From: a virus
Virus record (IMG/VR): IMGVR_UViG_3300030329_003371
Location: 1 to 42,576 of that record
Length of the DNA: 42,576 bases
Strand: one strand, 5' to 3'
The notes below the pieces were generated by a model, which searched no databases, was not told the DNA's origin, and saw only the letters and a program-made list of their open reading frames with translations. Position numbers and translations under genes: made by a program. The stretch's first letter is position 1. Every line of letters starts with the position of its first letter. Positions 14,736 through 22,715 of the stretch are shown here, piece by piece.

Positions 14736-15552
14736 CTATTACCCTATTCATCACTTCTGCGTTATACTGATTGTTCTTAATTCCTGGGTGCATTAAGTCT
14801 CGAGCAAAGTCCCCTTGTATACCCATATGCCGAAACTCCTTTACCTGTTCACTTTTACTATCTTCCGGACATAAAAATATTGCATTGTTCGAATGACATA
14901 ACCACTTTATTCCATCAAGACATTTAGTCCATCTTATCATACAAGCCTGATCATTGAACAAATGTTGTAATCTCTTTTCCCAATGTGGATCATCTTGTTG
15001 TACAGTAACTACATCCCAACGTTGAAAAGGTTCGTTGTATACTTCTGTCCTTGTCGATATCCATGGGTTAGTCATAATTACGTAGTTTGGTTTCACCTGT
15101 TCAATGTAATACCTTAACACCCTATAATATGTATCAATACCAAAACCCGGAAGACCAAAATTAATGTACCTATATCCTCTTGTAATGCTATTCATATAAT
15201 GAGTCATGTACGGCATCGTCTCTTCTATTGGTACACCTGTTCCAAACGTATTGCTATCACCCAACCAAAGGACTCCACCTTTTTGTGCTGTATAGTCAGG
15301 TTGTGTACCATCATGTCGGAAACCTTGAACTGTAATATGGTAATCAATTTGTTTGTTGATCCACCCATTCTCTTGCAGCAGTCTTTTATTTCTTTTATGC
15401 TTTAGATGTTCATTATACCTTTCTTCAGAGTCTGTTGGAAACCAAGACACAGTTTGCCCATAGTGCTCGGAGATCCAATGGCATGGAGTCTGGTTGAAGT
15501 CTTCTAGTTGATATGGAATGTGTTGTAGCCATCCAATCTCTTCTAGCTTCAT
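14707..15552 (-). CDS. SGNH-hydrolase-like protein, 281 aa
   Basis: Shares a long region with the protein at 16119-17120: QGFRHDGTQPDY, GGVLWLGDSNTFGTG, YYRVLRYYIEQVKPNYVIM and IKWLCHSNN. The GDSN motif gives the candidate nucleophile Ser. LPGFGID may provide block II Gly. DLMHPG near the C-terminus gives the Asp-x-x-His pair. The start ATG overlaps the stop of the zinc-finger ORF (ATGA). It belongs to the accessory block between genes 44 and 62. The substrate is unknown. Confidence 0.65.
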   Translation of the reverse strand: MKLEEIGWLQHIPYQLEDFNQTPCHWISEHYGQTVSWFPTDSEERYNEHLKHKRNKRLLQENGWINKQIDYHITVQGFRHDGTQPDYTAQKGGVLWLGDSNTFGTGVPIEETMPYMTHYMNSITRGYRYINFGLPGFGIDTYYRVLRYYIEQVKPNYVIMTNPWISTRTEVYNEPFQRWDVVTVQQDDPHWEKRLQHLFNDQACMIRWTKCLDGIKWLCHSNNAIFLCPEDSKSEQVKEFRHMGIQGDFARDLMHPGIKNNQYNAEVMNRVIDDVFKTTSK

Positions 15553-15695
15553 TCTTGACTAGTCCATTCGTTTAAGCAGACATCACATGCACAGATCTCA
15601 TACTCAACACCATTATCATCCTGGCCACGAACCACTACAGCTCGTTCCATGGCATCTTCATTTATCTCTTTGCTGCAATAGTTGCACGTCAGCAT
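15549..15695 (-). CDS. Four-cysteine zinc-binding mini-protein, 48 aa
   Basis: A small frame I translated by hand. It starts LTCNYCSKEINEDAMERAVV and ends CACDVCLNEWTSQE, with two Cys pairs (C-x-x-C near residue 4 and C-x-C-x-x-C near 35) that could bind zinc. It overlaps the gene upstream by 38 bases and the gene downstream by four (ATGA), the pattern of real genes in this genome. Otherwise a gap of about 105 bases would be left in a region without gaps. The function is unknown. Confidence 0.6.
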   Translation of the reverse strand: MLTCNYCSKEINEDAMERAVVVRGQDDNGVEYEICACDVCLNEWTSQE

Positions 15696-15894
15696 CGGTC
15701 TCTATCCATACCCTGGCTCCACACGATAGGGGTTTATCGGGTGAGTATATAATCTTACTCGGACCCAATATTTCAATTTCATGAGCATAGTCATTGCTCT
15801 TACTTGTCTTACACGTAATTACAGGTTCACGTTCACCAGTCTTGTGATTACGTCTAATCACATGCATATTGATATGTATGCGTTTCTTGGTCAT
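15658..15894 (-). CDS. Conserved small phage protein, 78 aa
   Basis: Begins TKKRIHINMHVIRRNHKTGE, with a later SPDKPLSCGARVWIET block. These short blocks recur in phages of many groups. It is predicted to be beta-rich. The start abuts the upstream stop. Its function is not established, so I list it only as a conserved hypothetical. Confidence 0.75.
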   Translation of the reverse strand: MTKKRIHINMHVIRRNHKTGEREPVITCKTSKSNDYAHEIEILGPSKIIYSPDKPLSCGARVWIETDADVQLLQQRDK

Positions 15895-16122
15895 CTACAT
15901 TTCTTCATCAATACACATCATACTCTTGACGTGATTAGCTTCTGGGTAAACACTCTTCCCAAACTCTTCCAAACCTTTCCAATGTTTGTTAATATACTGC
16001 TCACATAAATCCACCGTTTCAAATCTTAAAGGTACACCATGACGTGCTTCAACCTTTACAGAATCTGGATACGTCATTGGTTGTGGCATGAACATTACTA
16101 TTAGGATAAAAATTGACTTCAT
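15895..16122 (-). CDS. Small protein with N-terminal signal-like segment, 75 aa
   Basis: KSIFILIVMFMPQP at the N-terminus looks like a signal peptide or short membrane anchor. The remainder (about 55 residues, two Cys) would then be periplasmic or membrane-bound. It lies between the SGNH-like gene and the conserved 78-residue gene, overlapping the former by four bases. Export of this product would fit an accessory block aimed at the cell envelope, but the function is unknown. Confidence 0.6.
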   Translation of the reverse strand: MKSIFILIVMFMPQPMTYPDSVKVEARHGVPLRFETVDLCEQYINKHWKGLEEFGKSVYPEANHVKSMMCIDEEM

Positions 16123-17120
16123 AGTACATACTCCATAAGGTCCCTGAGCACATTAGCATTCCTTGCATGTGCCTTTGGACCTTGGTGTGAAAGCTCACGA
16201 CTCATATCCTCAACACGAAACTTATTATCAAAACGAGCAACAATGCTATCTCGGTAGCTATCATCGACATCTTCTTCCACTGCCAACAGATCCACGTTGT
16301 TGCTGTGACATAGCCATTTGATTGCATCCAAGTTTTTGTACCATCTTGTATAGCCCATGACCGTGTGAAAGTATTGTACCAAAGCATCTTCTTTGTCCAT
16401 CTTCAATTGTTCTCGTATTAATTTATTGGCTGTAATAGAATACCAATGACCTATTGCATCACTAAAGTACTCTGTTCTAGCCCCCTGCCACGGGTGAGAC
16501 ATTACAATAATGTCCGGCTGTATTTCCTCAATATAGTATTTCAAAATCCTGTAATATGCATCTATCCCATGGCCGTGCATGCCCATGTTCAAATACCTTT
16601 TATCTTTTGTCTTTGAACACGAGTAATGTGCTTTGTATGTAAACGAGTCTTCGAGCATTATTCCCATACCTAGTACATTGCTGTCACCAATGTATATTAC
16701 ACCACCTGTATCTTCCAGGTAGTCCGGAGTCGATCCATCATGTCGGAAACCTTGCTTACAAAAGTAGTAATCGTTTTCCTTCATAGTCCCGTCTGGATTT
16801 ATCCAACCACTTTGTTTTAACCACTTCTTCTTTTTGCTCCTCATATTCTTTTTCCAGTTGCGTTCAATATCAGTAGCATACTCTTTTGAATGACAAGGAA
16901 ACTCTTGATCGTTCAATGATGCTGCAGCATTGGTATGCATAGGAGGAGTATAGTCATAGGCAAAATCTTTATTCTTATATCGATTGCCTGGTAGTATTGT
17001 CAGAGGACCTTTTTCGTAAGTATTGTCTCTGATAAACGACTGGCCAATATCTTTGAGTTCTTTTACGATATCCCAGTCAAAATCCGTTCTAAATCTTTCT
17101 AGTAGCGTCTTTACGTCCAT
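16119..17120 (-). CDS. SGNH-hydrolase-like protein, 333 aa
   Basis: Paralogue of the product at 14707-15552, with the shared blocks QGFRHDGSTPDY, GGVIYIGDSNVLGMG, YYRILKYYIEEIQPD and IKWLCHSNN. It has an extra N-terminal region of about 80 residues. The candidate nucleophile is Ser in GDSN. In block V the expected Asp is replaced by Glu (SRELSHQG), which might alter or weaken catalysis. It starts ten bases inside the end of gene 44, so it is probably co-expressed with the clamp loader. The substrate is unknown. Confidence 0.65.
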   Translation of the reverse strand: MDVKTLLERFRTDFDWDIVKELKDIGQSFIRDNTYEKGPLTILPGNRYKNKDFAYDYTPPMHTNAAASLNDQEFPCHSKEYATDIERNWKKNMRSKKKKWLKQSGWINPDGTMKENDYYFCKQGFRHDGSTPDYLEDTGGVIYIGDSNVLGMGIMLEDSFTYKAHYSCSKTKDKRYLNMGMHGHGIDAYYRILKYYIEEIQPDIIVMSHPWQGARTEYFSDAIGHWYSITANKLIREQLKMDKEDALVQYFHTVMGYTRWYKNLDAIKWLCHSNNVDLLAVEEDVDDSYRDSIVARFDNKFRVEDMSRELSHQGPKAHARNANVLRDLMEYVL

Positions 17121-18049
17121 TCAGCTTCTGCCATAATTTCAGTTAAACATGCAACGGTGTTTATTTCTTGATCAGCAACAAAGGCAGCTTTATGTTGGTA
17201 GTCTGCCAAAATTAAAACCACTTGAGGTACACTTTGTGGTTTAAGAATATTGCTAGCCTCATTATATATGTTTCTCATTAGGACGTGTGATTCTGTGTCG
17301 AGGTTTTGTCCGACCCACTTACGCATCTCTGTAAAGTTCTTGTCTTTAAGAAGTTGTACAAGCGTCTTAAAGCTCTCATCGGATATGTTAGTAAGGATCC
17401 CACTATCAATAGACCCAGAAACAGAGTACCGTTGTAACTCATTTAACACTCTCCTCCAATCAGGAAACCATCTTTGAACAAGTTCAGCAACAACCTTTTG
17501 GTCAAAGCTAACATCTTCATTGTTTAAGATGCCACACGTACGTTTAAAAAACTCAGCAGCAATCTTAGGTTTAGATTTATTTTTAATCTTGAAGTCAATA
17601 ACACTGCATCTGGAATGCAGTGGTTCAATAATCCTGTTCTTGAAGTTACAGGTCATTATGAATCCACAGTTCTTAGAGAACTCTTCCATAAAGTTTCTAA
17701 GGGCCGGTTGTGTTGACTGAGGATTAAGATAGTCAGCTTCGTCTAAGATGACGTACTTTCTTCCACCAACCAACGATACAGACGACGCAAACTGCATAAT
17801 ATCATTTCGAAGAGTGTCAATATTCCCAGATAGACTGCCATTAATGACAACATAATCACAATCCAGCTGTTCAAGCATAGCTTTTGCAACCGACGTTTTA
17901 CCGACACCTGGCCCTCCTGATAGCAATAAGTTAGGAACATTCTGCTGATCAACAAACGTCTGGAATGTCTGCTTTAGATCAGAAGGTAGTATACAGTCGG
18001 CTACTGTCTTTGGACGGTATTTCTCCACCCACAGGTAGTCTTCACGCAT
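17111..18049 (-). CDS. 44: Clamp-loader ATPase subunit gp44
   Basis: 312 residues, the size of T4 gp44 (319). The RFC-type AAA+ signature is complete: VEKYRPKTV at the N-terminus, Walker A SGGPGVGKTS near residue 45, Walker B YVILDEADYL, and the SRC arginine-finger motif in HSRCSVIDF. A collar domain follows. Together with gp62 it opens the gp45 ring and loads it at primer ends. It lies just downstream of the clamp gene, with a 22-base gap. Confidence 0.95.
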   Translation of the reverse strand: MREDYLWVEKYRPKTVADCILPSDLKQTFQTFVDQQNVPNLLLSGGPGVGKTSVAKAMLEQLDCDYVVINGSLSGNIDTLRNDIMQFASSVSLVGGRKYVILDEADYLNPQSTQPALRNFMEEFSKNCGFIMTCNFKNRIIEPLHSRCSVIDFKIKNKSKPKIAAEFFKRTCGILNNEDVSFDQKVVAELVQRWFPDWRRVLNELQRYSVSGSIDSGILTNISDESFKTLVQLLKDKNFTEMRKWVGQNLDTESHVLMRNIYNEASNILKPQSVPQVVLILADYQHKAAFVADQEINTVACLTEIMAEAEWT

Positions 18050-18071
18050 AATATAAATCTCACTTCATTCA

Positions 18072-18746
18072 TTATTTAAAGTCGGAATTCTGTTCAACAG
18101 CAATCCAATATACCAGACTTGGTCCATCAGCATTTAGACTGGTAAATTGTGAGATACCTCTTGACGTAATCCTCACATTGTAATCATAATTCATAATCTT
18201 GATGTTTTCAACTTTGAAGATAAACCTAAACTTATGTCCAGTTTTATTGTCCTCAATCACTTCATCATATGTGTCCGAACCTCTATCTGAGCTGTTAAGG
18301 GCAGACAAAGATATATTCTCATCACCACAAATAGCAACTTCTGGTAACTGCATAACACTAGCAGCACGCAGAACATTTTGTATCTGACGTTGAGTAACTG
18401 TAATGTCAACATCAGGATCTGGCAAGTCAATACTATCCTTCGGTGGTGTAATAATCATCTCAGGATCTGCAAACCGATAGTTTACAGTCTGAGCATTGCC
18501 ATTGACTTTAACATGGTGTGAGTCAAAAGTCAACTGCGGCTTCTCAAATAATCCCAACACACCTAAGAAACGATTGAGATCATAGATTGCTCCACCAGAT
18601 GGAAAACTATCATCTAAAGTAGCTACAGCCATAATGCTCTTTTGAGCAGAGACTGTTGACAACTTCGTTCCTTGTTTTAGTTCTACTGAAGGGTTAATTA
18701 ACGAGAAGTTCTTCAGTACGTTCACTGTATCATTACTAAGTTCCAT
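18072..18746 (-). CDS. 45: Sliding clamp gp45
   Basis: 224 residues, nearly identical in length to T4 gp45 (228). The N-terminus (ELSNDTVNVLKNFSLINPS) and the motifs IYDLNRFLG and YNVRITSRGISQF correspond to the PCNA-like clamp domains. It forms a trimeric ring that holds gp43 on DNA. In T4 it also activates late transcription through gp33/gp55, and gp55 is in this window. It is followed directly by gp44, the conserved order. Confidence 0.93.
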   Translation of the reverse strand: MELSNDTVNVLKNFSLINPSVELKQGTKLSTVSAQKSIMAVATLDDSFPSGGAIYDLNRFLGVLGLFEKPQLTFDSHHVKVNGNAQTVNYRFADPEMIITPPKDSIDLPDPDVDITVTQRQIQNVLRAASVMQLPEVAICGDENISLSALNSSDRGSDTYDEVIEDNKTGHKFRFIFKVENIKIMNYDYNVRITSRGISQFTSLNADGPSLVYWIAVEQNSDFK

Positions 18747-18747
18747 A

Positions 18748-19629
18748 TCACTTCTTCTTTCCTATTTGTTCTTGGTCAGCAGTAGCTGATGCACCTATGC
18801 TAGCCAGTGCCTGCAGACTACCACCATAAACAAAACTACCAACGTGCTGTAGTTGAATCCATGGAGCCAACCATACCTTTAATCCAGCCTTCCGAGCCCA
18901 TTGGCAGAACATATAATCCTCAGACAAATAACGTCTTGACTCAGGATCAATTAATGCTTGGAAGAACATCATGATTTCTCTTGTGCCATCAAAATGTTCT
19001 GTCCGAACATGATCAGGTTTGTAACTAAAACCACCAGGTGATAGTTCTGAGTCCTCCCAATAAGCATCCCTAAACTTTTCTAGTGCCTCACGCTTAATCA
19101 TCATAAATCCAGTTCCACCTTCTAGCACTTCAGCCGGCTCATCTAGTTGAACTTCTTTAGTACCAGGAACAGGATTGAATACGTAATCACCAACAAAGCT
19201 ATCTAATATGTTTGGATCTTCATCAGCATGACCTTGATCTGTAGCAGCCTTAATCTTCTCCCAAGCAATACACTTCTTAGGATAAGGAGCACAAAGGATA
19301 TCATACTCGTTATTAGGATCCTCATGGTCTTGCAAAGCTAACATAGATATCACATCATTAGCTTGGAAACCAATGTCACTATCAATAAAGAACAGGTGTG
19401 TAAAATCCTCGTTACGTAGAAACTCATCACAACAGTAGTTTCTAGCTCGAGTAATTAGACTCTCATTAAACAGATAGTAATACTTCAACTCAATTTGATA
19501 ATGCATGCACAGTGCTGACAAGTCGTTAGTTGACTTACAGAACATACCAGCACACATACCTCCATACATTGGAGTTGCTACAAATAACTTACGTCGACGT
19601 AGGTCGTCGATCTCAACTTTAATTTCCAT
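18748..19629 (-). CDS. Glycosyltransferase-like protein (GT-A fold), 293 aa
   Basis: The N-terminal half has VATPMYGGM, RARNYCCDEF and FFIDSDIGF, the last being a DxD-type nucleotide-sugar/metal site. The C-terminal half carries LEGGTGFMMIKREAL and EDYMFCQWARKAGLKVWL, typical of GT-A acceptor regions. It would transfer a sugar from a nucleotide-sugar, either to phage DNA, to a virion protein or to a host glycan. No signal peptide is present, so it acts in the cytoplasm. It lies next to the clamp gene and an oxygenase gene. Confidence 0.75.
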   Translation of the reverse strand: MEIKVEIDDLRRRKLFVATPMYGGMCAGMFCKSTNDLSALCMHYQIELKYYYLFNESLITRARNYCCDEFLRNEDFTHLFFIDSDIGFQANDVISMLALQDHEDPNNEYDILCAPYPKKCIAWEKIKAATDQGHADEDPNILDSFVGDYVFNPVPGTKEVQLDEPAEVLEGGTGFMMIKREALEKFRDAYWEDSELSPGGFSYKPDHVRTEHFDGTREIMMFFQALIDPESRRYLSEDYMFCQWARKAGLKVWLAPWIQLQHVGSFVYGGSLQALASIGASATADQEQIGKKK

Positions 19630-20392
19630 CTATAAACTCCAATACTTTGGTCCATGCACCAATATAATCAAACTTGTTATCAGGGTTAATGTTTCGTACT
19701 TTTAACGAAGGTGTTATTCTTACACCACCCCCATTAACCACTGTATGAATACAATTAGGATTGACCCAAGCACTTCTCAGACCTGTTGTTATAGCATCGT
19801 ACAATGGCTCTGGTACTTTGCTCCAATCATCCCCACCTTCTCTCATATACTTCCAGAATGGATACTTCTCCATAATGTCTGGCTCGAGGTGTAATCTTTT
19901 ACCTGGTCTGTCTTGTGGTAAAGATTCACTAAACCACAAAACAGATCCAGGGCCTCCCTGGTAGCCGTAGAAGTTTAATCTTGCTTCAAGGCCGGCGCCA
20001 TCTGTATGAAGATGAGGACATACACCATCACTACCATTACAAATTAACGTTGGCCAAAACAACTCGATTCCATACGGCTCGAGTTGTGGATTAAGCGCTT
20101 CCATTGTTCCACGCATCAAGTCTTTACTGTTAGGAATAATCTCTAACTTGCGCGCACCCTTTTCTTCTCTATCTAAATCCTTACCATACTTGATATTGAA
20201 TTCAGGGTTCTCAGCTACAAGAGTATGAATAATATCTTTCGGTAAGTTAAGTTCAACTTCATCGAATACCCAAGGTAGTAACTCATCAAGATAATCTTGA
20301 TCTTCTTTAGTCATAAACAGCGGGCTACTAACACAAAACGATCTATTGTCTTCAAACGATCTAGTTAGCCAATGGTATAAATCAAGATTCAT
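19619..20392 (-). CDS. 2-oxoglutarate/Fe(II) oxygenase-like protein, 257 aa
   Basis: The candidate iron site is His129-Thr-Asp131 in PHLHTDGAG, the distal ligand His216 in NCIHTVVNGG, and Arg225 in VRITPSL for 2-oxoglutarate. I chose ATG 20392 (NLDLYHW) because it overlaps the upstream stop by 11 bases. The longer frame would run 50 bases into that gene. It resembles oxygenases found in cyanophages. The neighbour is a glycosyltransferase, so modification of a sugar or base is conceivable, but no substrate can be read from the sequence. Confidence 0.6.
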   Translation of the reverse strand: MNLDLYHWLTRSFEDNRSFCVSSPLFMTKEDQDYLDELLPWVFDEVELNLPKDIIHTLVAENPEFNIKYGKDLDREEKGARKLEIIPNSKDLMRGTMEALNPQLEPYGIELFWPTLICNGSDGVCPHLHTDGAGLEARLNFYGYQGGPGSVLWFSESLPQDRPGKRLHLEPDIMEKYPFWKYMREGGDDWSKVPEPLYDAITTGLRSAWVNPNCIHTVVNGGGVRITPSLKVRNINPDNKFDYIGAWTKVLEFIDGN

Positions 20393-20897
20393 ACTTTTTG
20401 TCGTGCTCCTTCCCAACACCATAAGAGCCATCGTACTGATTAAGACTCTCAGCTTTCCATAATAGGAACTGAGCTACTCGAGTATGCTTTTTGATATAAG
20501 CCTCTCCACAATTGACGTGCAACGCTCCAGCCATCACACCATTATAACCACTGTCATATAAACCAGACGTGATAAACAAACCATTACGGTTTAGTGTTGA
20601 TCTCGTAATAACAAAACCAGCTTCATCAGGTCCAAGATGAATTAGACCTTCCATAATTATCTCATATGTACCTTGTTGCAGATGCCAGAATCCTTCTGTG
20701 TCTGTCGGGTGGTACTTGATAGTTTTTACTGGCTCACTACCACGGTGCTCTTTATCTTCTTCACTAATTCGAAATGGCTTATTGGAAATACGTTGAATCG
20801 ATTCTATTCTCAAGTCAATTGCATTCGGTTGGACATCACCAGGCTCATATCTAGATAATGAGCTCTGGCTATTTTCAGATGCCAGATGTATCATCAT
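20382..20897 (-). CDS. dCTP deaminase / dUTPase-fold protein, 171 aa
   Basis: The central region contains ITRSTLNRNGL followed by a GLYDSGYNG stretch and HTRVAQFLLWKAE. These match the substrate-binding Arg-Ser loop, the Asp-x-G-Tyr-x-G motif and the Arg-x-x-Q motif of the trimeric dCTP deaminase/dUTPase family. Members convert dCTP to dUTP or hydrolyse dUTP to dUMP, feeding thymidylate synthesis. The catalytic Glu of dCTP deaminase is not obvious, so the exact reaction is open. The start follows the upstream stop directly (TAAATG). Confidence 0.75.
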   Translation of the reverse strand: MMIHLASENSQSSLSRYEPGDVQPNAIDLRIESIQRISNKPFRISEEDKEHRGSEPVKTIKYHPTDTEGFWHLQQGTYEIIMEGLIHLGPDEAGFVITRSTLNRNGLFITSGLYDSGYNGVMAGALHVNCGEAYIKKHTRVAQFLLWKAESLNQYDGSYGVGKEHDKKYES

Positions 20898-21491
20898 TTA
20901 TTCATCCTCCGTAAAATGAGCTAGAAGAACAATATAATGAACAGCCTTTAACAGATCCTTTCTGTTATATCCATCCTTCTTACCATAACGCATTAGATAC
21001 TTAATTGCTGTATCTCTTGTTGTTGTAGCAGCACTACCAAGAGTGTGCCAAACATCAGTCGTCTGGATCTCTTCTTTACCAACATAATGACCAGCATATG
21101 TCGTCCCAATATATTGAAGACATTCCTTCAACATCTTATCTTCACCATAACGAAACTTAGATACGATCTCATCATGCACATCAAAGTCTGTTGGTGGGAC
21201 ACTCATATCAATCTCCTTTTCGACTTTGTCTTGTATAGGCTTGCCCCACAAGTCAGCAGGAACATCCTCCCGGACAGGATACACTTCCGGACCTTTATCC
21301 TTGCTCAACTCCAATCGTACAGGATATGCTTCCGGCTGTATCGGCTTGCCCCACAAGTCAGCAGGAACATCCTCACGAATAGGATAGACTGGGATTTCAG
21401 CTAATACACTAGCAGCATCAGCAACTGAGGTCAAATCATCATTATCAGAAGTCAACCCTTCCATCAAAGCATCTGGCTTAGGTCTAATCAT
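20898..21491 (-). CDS. DUF3310-like protein with an internal repeat, 197 aa
   Basis: The C-terminal 90 residues follow the DUF3310 pattern, ending AIKYLMRYGKKDG then KDLLKAVHYIVLL, a small helical domain found in many phages near nucleotide genes. The N-terminal 100 residues contain two copies of a peptide, YP(I/V)REDVPADLWGKPIQ, 35 residues apart. I prefer ATG 21491 because it overlaps the dpdA-like stop as TAATG. Two codons upstream there is an in-frame GTG. The function of DUF3310 proteins is not settled. Confidence 0.75.
   Translation of the reverse strand: MIRPKPDALMEGLTSDNDDLTSVADAASVLAEIPVYPIREDVPADLWGKPIQPEAYPVRLELSKDKGPEVYPVREDVPADLWGKPIQDKVEKEIDMSVPPTDFDVHDEIVSKFRYGEDKMLKECLQYIGTTYAGHYVGKEEIQTTDVWHTLGSAATTTRDTAIKYLMRYGKKDGYNRKDLLKAVHYIVLLAHFTEDE
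21232..21389. repeat. Two direct repeats of 53 bp, offset 105 bp
   Basis: Copies at 21232-21284 and 21337-21389 differ at only a few positions and are in frame (35-codon offset), so the protein repeat comes from a recent DNA duplication. Both contain ttgccccacaagtcagcagg. Confidence 0.85.
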
Positions 21492-22345
21492 TACCACGTT
21501 CTACCTCCACATAAGTTATCGATATACTCCATGTTATATCGAGCATCGTCTATTAGATCATTCTCTTCTGTTAGGAAGTCAAAGTCAACCTCTTTGTCAA
21601 ACTTTCCATGGTTTAAGCCAGTAGGACTACTATCAAATCTTATACCATTCAATCCAGCCCACACAGCAGCCGAACTATCCCACGTATCAATTAGCTCAAC
21701 AAATTGTTGCACTAAACAGATCTCATTGGGACCTTCGGTCATTCCTAAGAAATGAAACTTCTTACCTTTCTGCTTGATACTCTTGAGATCAAACCTCTTA
21801 TTGATCTCACGCATGAACTTCCACCTTGATAAAAACTTCTGCATTCTATAGCTATCGACAGTCCCCACCTGATGCATCTCACAACCATATGCTATAGGGA
21901 TGTTAAGAATACTAAACGCTACGTAATCAATACCAGGATGATGGAATGCCCAACCATAGGATGCAATCAGTCCTTCAAGGTCTCCAGCCTCAGCTTGAGG
22001 ACAGAAGAATGTACCTATACCAACATCACGACATTGTGGTATCATTTCAAGAGCAGCATCCATTGTCCTCTTTGCTGGTTCTTTAGGATAGTCAGATAAT
22101 ACAAGATAATCAGCACCAACTTTCAAAGCCATATCAATTAGCTTTTCAGTTGGATACATTGGCTGACAGCGTTTGTACATTTCAAATGCACTATTATCTA
22201 AAATGACTTCCCCATTACAATTACGATAGAAATCAGCATACCCTTCATCTTCCTCAACTAAATGAGCAAGCGCTAGGTGTACCGGACGACTATGAACTAG
22301 GGGTAAATGTGGGGTAGGTACGATATGACAAAAATCAATGGACAT
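21491..22345 (-). CDS. dpdA: DpdA-like DNA guanine transglycosylase, 284 aa
   Basis: The layout resembles a tRNA-guanine transglycosylase-type TIM barrel reduced to phage size. VILDNSAFE and YLVLSDYPKE are acidic strand ends that could provide the general acid/base aspartates. FLGMTEGPNE and GIRFDSSPTGLNHGK near the C-terminus could hold the nucleophile Asp. It lacks the classic zinc Cys cluster of bacterial TGT, as phage DpdA variants can. DpdA enzymes swap guanine in DNA for a 7-deazaguanine. The main support is context: queE, queD, folE and a QueD-like gene are all within 4.4 kb upstream. It could instead act on tRNA. The DpdA subfamily is not assigned. Confidence 0.65.
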   Translation of the reverse strand: MSIDFCHIVPTPHLPLVHSRPVHLALAHLVEEDEGYADFYRNCNGEVILDNSAFEMYKRCQPMYPTEKLIDMALKVGADYLVLSDYPKEPAKRTMDAALEMIPQCRDVGIGTFFCPQAEAGDLEGLIASYGWAFHHPGIDYVAFSILNIPIAYGCEMHQVGTVDSYRMQKFLSRWKFMREINKRFDLKSIKQKGKKFHFLGMTEGPNEICLVQQFVELIDTWDSSAAVWAGLNGIRFDSSPTGLNHGKFDKEVDFDFLTEENDLIDDARYNMEYIDNLCGGRTW

Positions 22346-22700
22346 CAGGATTCCTCAATAATATAGCTCCATTCTCACCATCTTCACTGACCTCGATCTT
22401 TATCTTACGGCCAGGATAATGTTGTTCTATATATTTAGCTAAGTCTTCAGCAAGCATCTCACAACTTTTGTGATCTATTTCCATCGTACCATTACCATAT
22501 AACTTTTCAAGTTCACGCTTAAACAGAATGAACTCAATCTCTCTATCATCATGAAATACTTGCACTTGTACATTGAAGTGAAACATATGACGATGGGGAT
22601 AAGCTAGAAACTCAATTCCCGGCATCTTATCGGCATCGGGCCACCGATGTATTCCTTCCTTCTGGAAGGTTACAAAAATCCACGTGCTATTCATAGCCAT
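22335..22700 (-). CDS. Short QueD-like (T-fold) protein, 121 aa
   Basis: Three clustered histidines (His36, His38, His41 in PHRHMFHF) resemble the QueD/PTPS zinc site. IDHKSCEMLAEDLAKYI holds an Asp-His pair and a helix like QueD's PTSENLA region, and IEVSEDGENGA takes the place of the catalytic V-x-E-T strand. Compared with true QueD the catalytic Cys before the zinc histidines is missing, although Cys80 exists. Similar short proteins are conserved in marine T4-like phages. It overlaps dpdA by 11 bases. It could be a partner or a tailoring enzyme acting on 7-carboxy-7-deazaguanine, which is an inference. Confidence 0.65.
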   Translation of the reverse strand: MAMNSTWIFVTFQKEGIHRWPDADKMPGIEFLAYPHRHMFHFNVQVQVFHDDREIEFILFKRELEKLYGNGTMEIDHKSCEMLAEDLAKYIEQHYPGRKIKIEVSEDGENGAILLRNPDVH

Positions 22701-22715
22701 AACAAATTCTCCATG

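Noticed and set aside
21233-21389. CRISPR-like repeat
   Set aside because: Only two copies, in frame within a protein gene, with coding spacer. It is an internal protein duplication.
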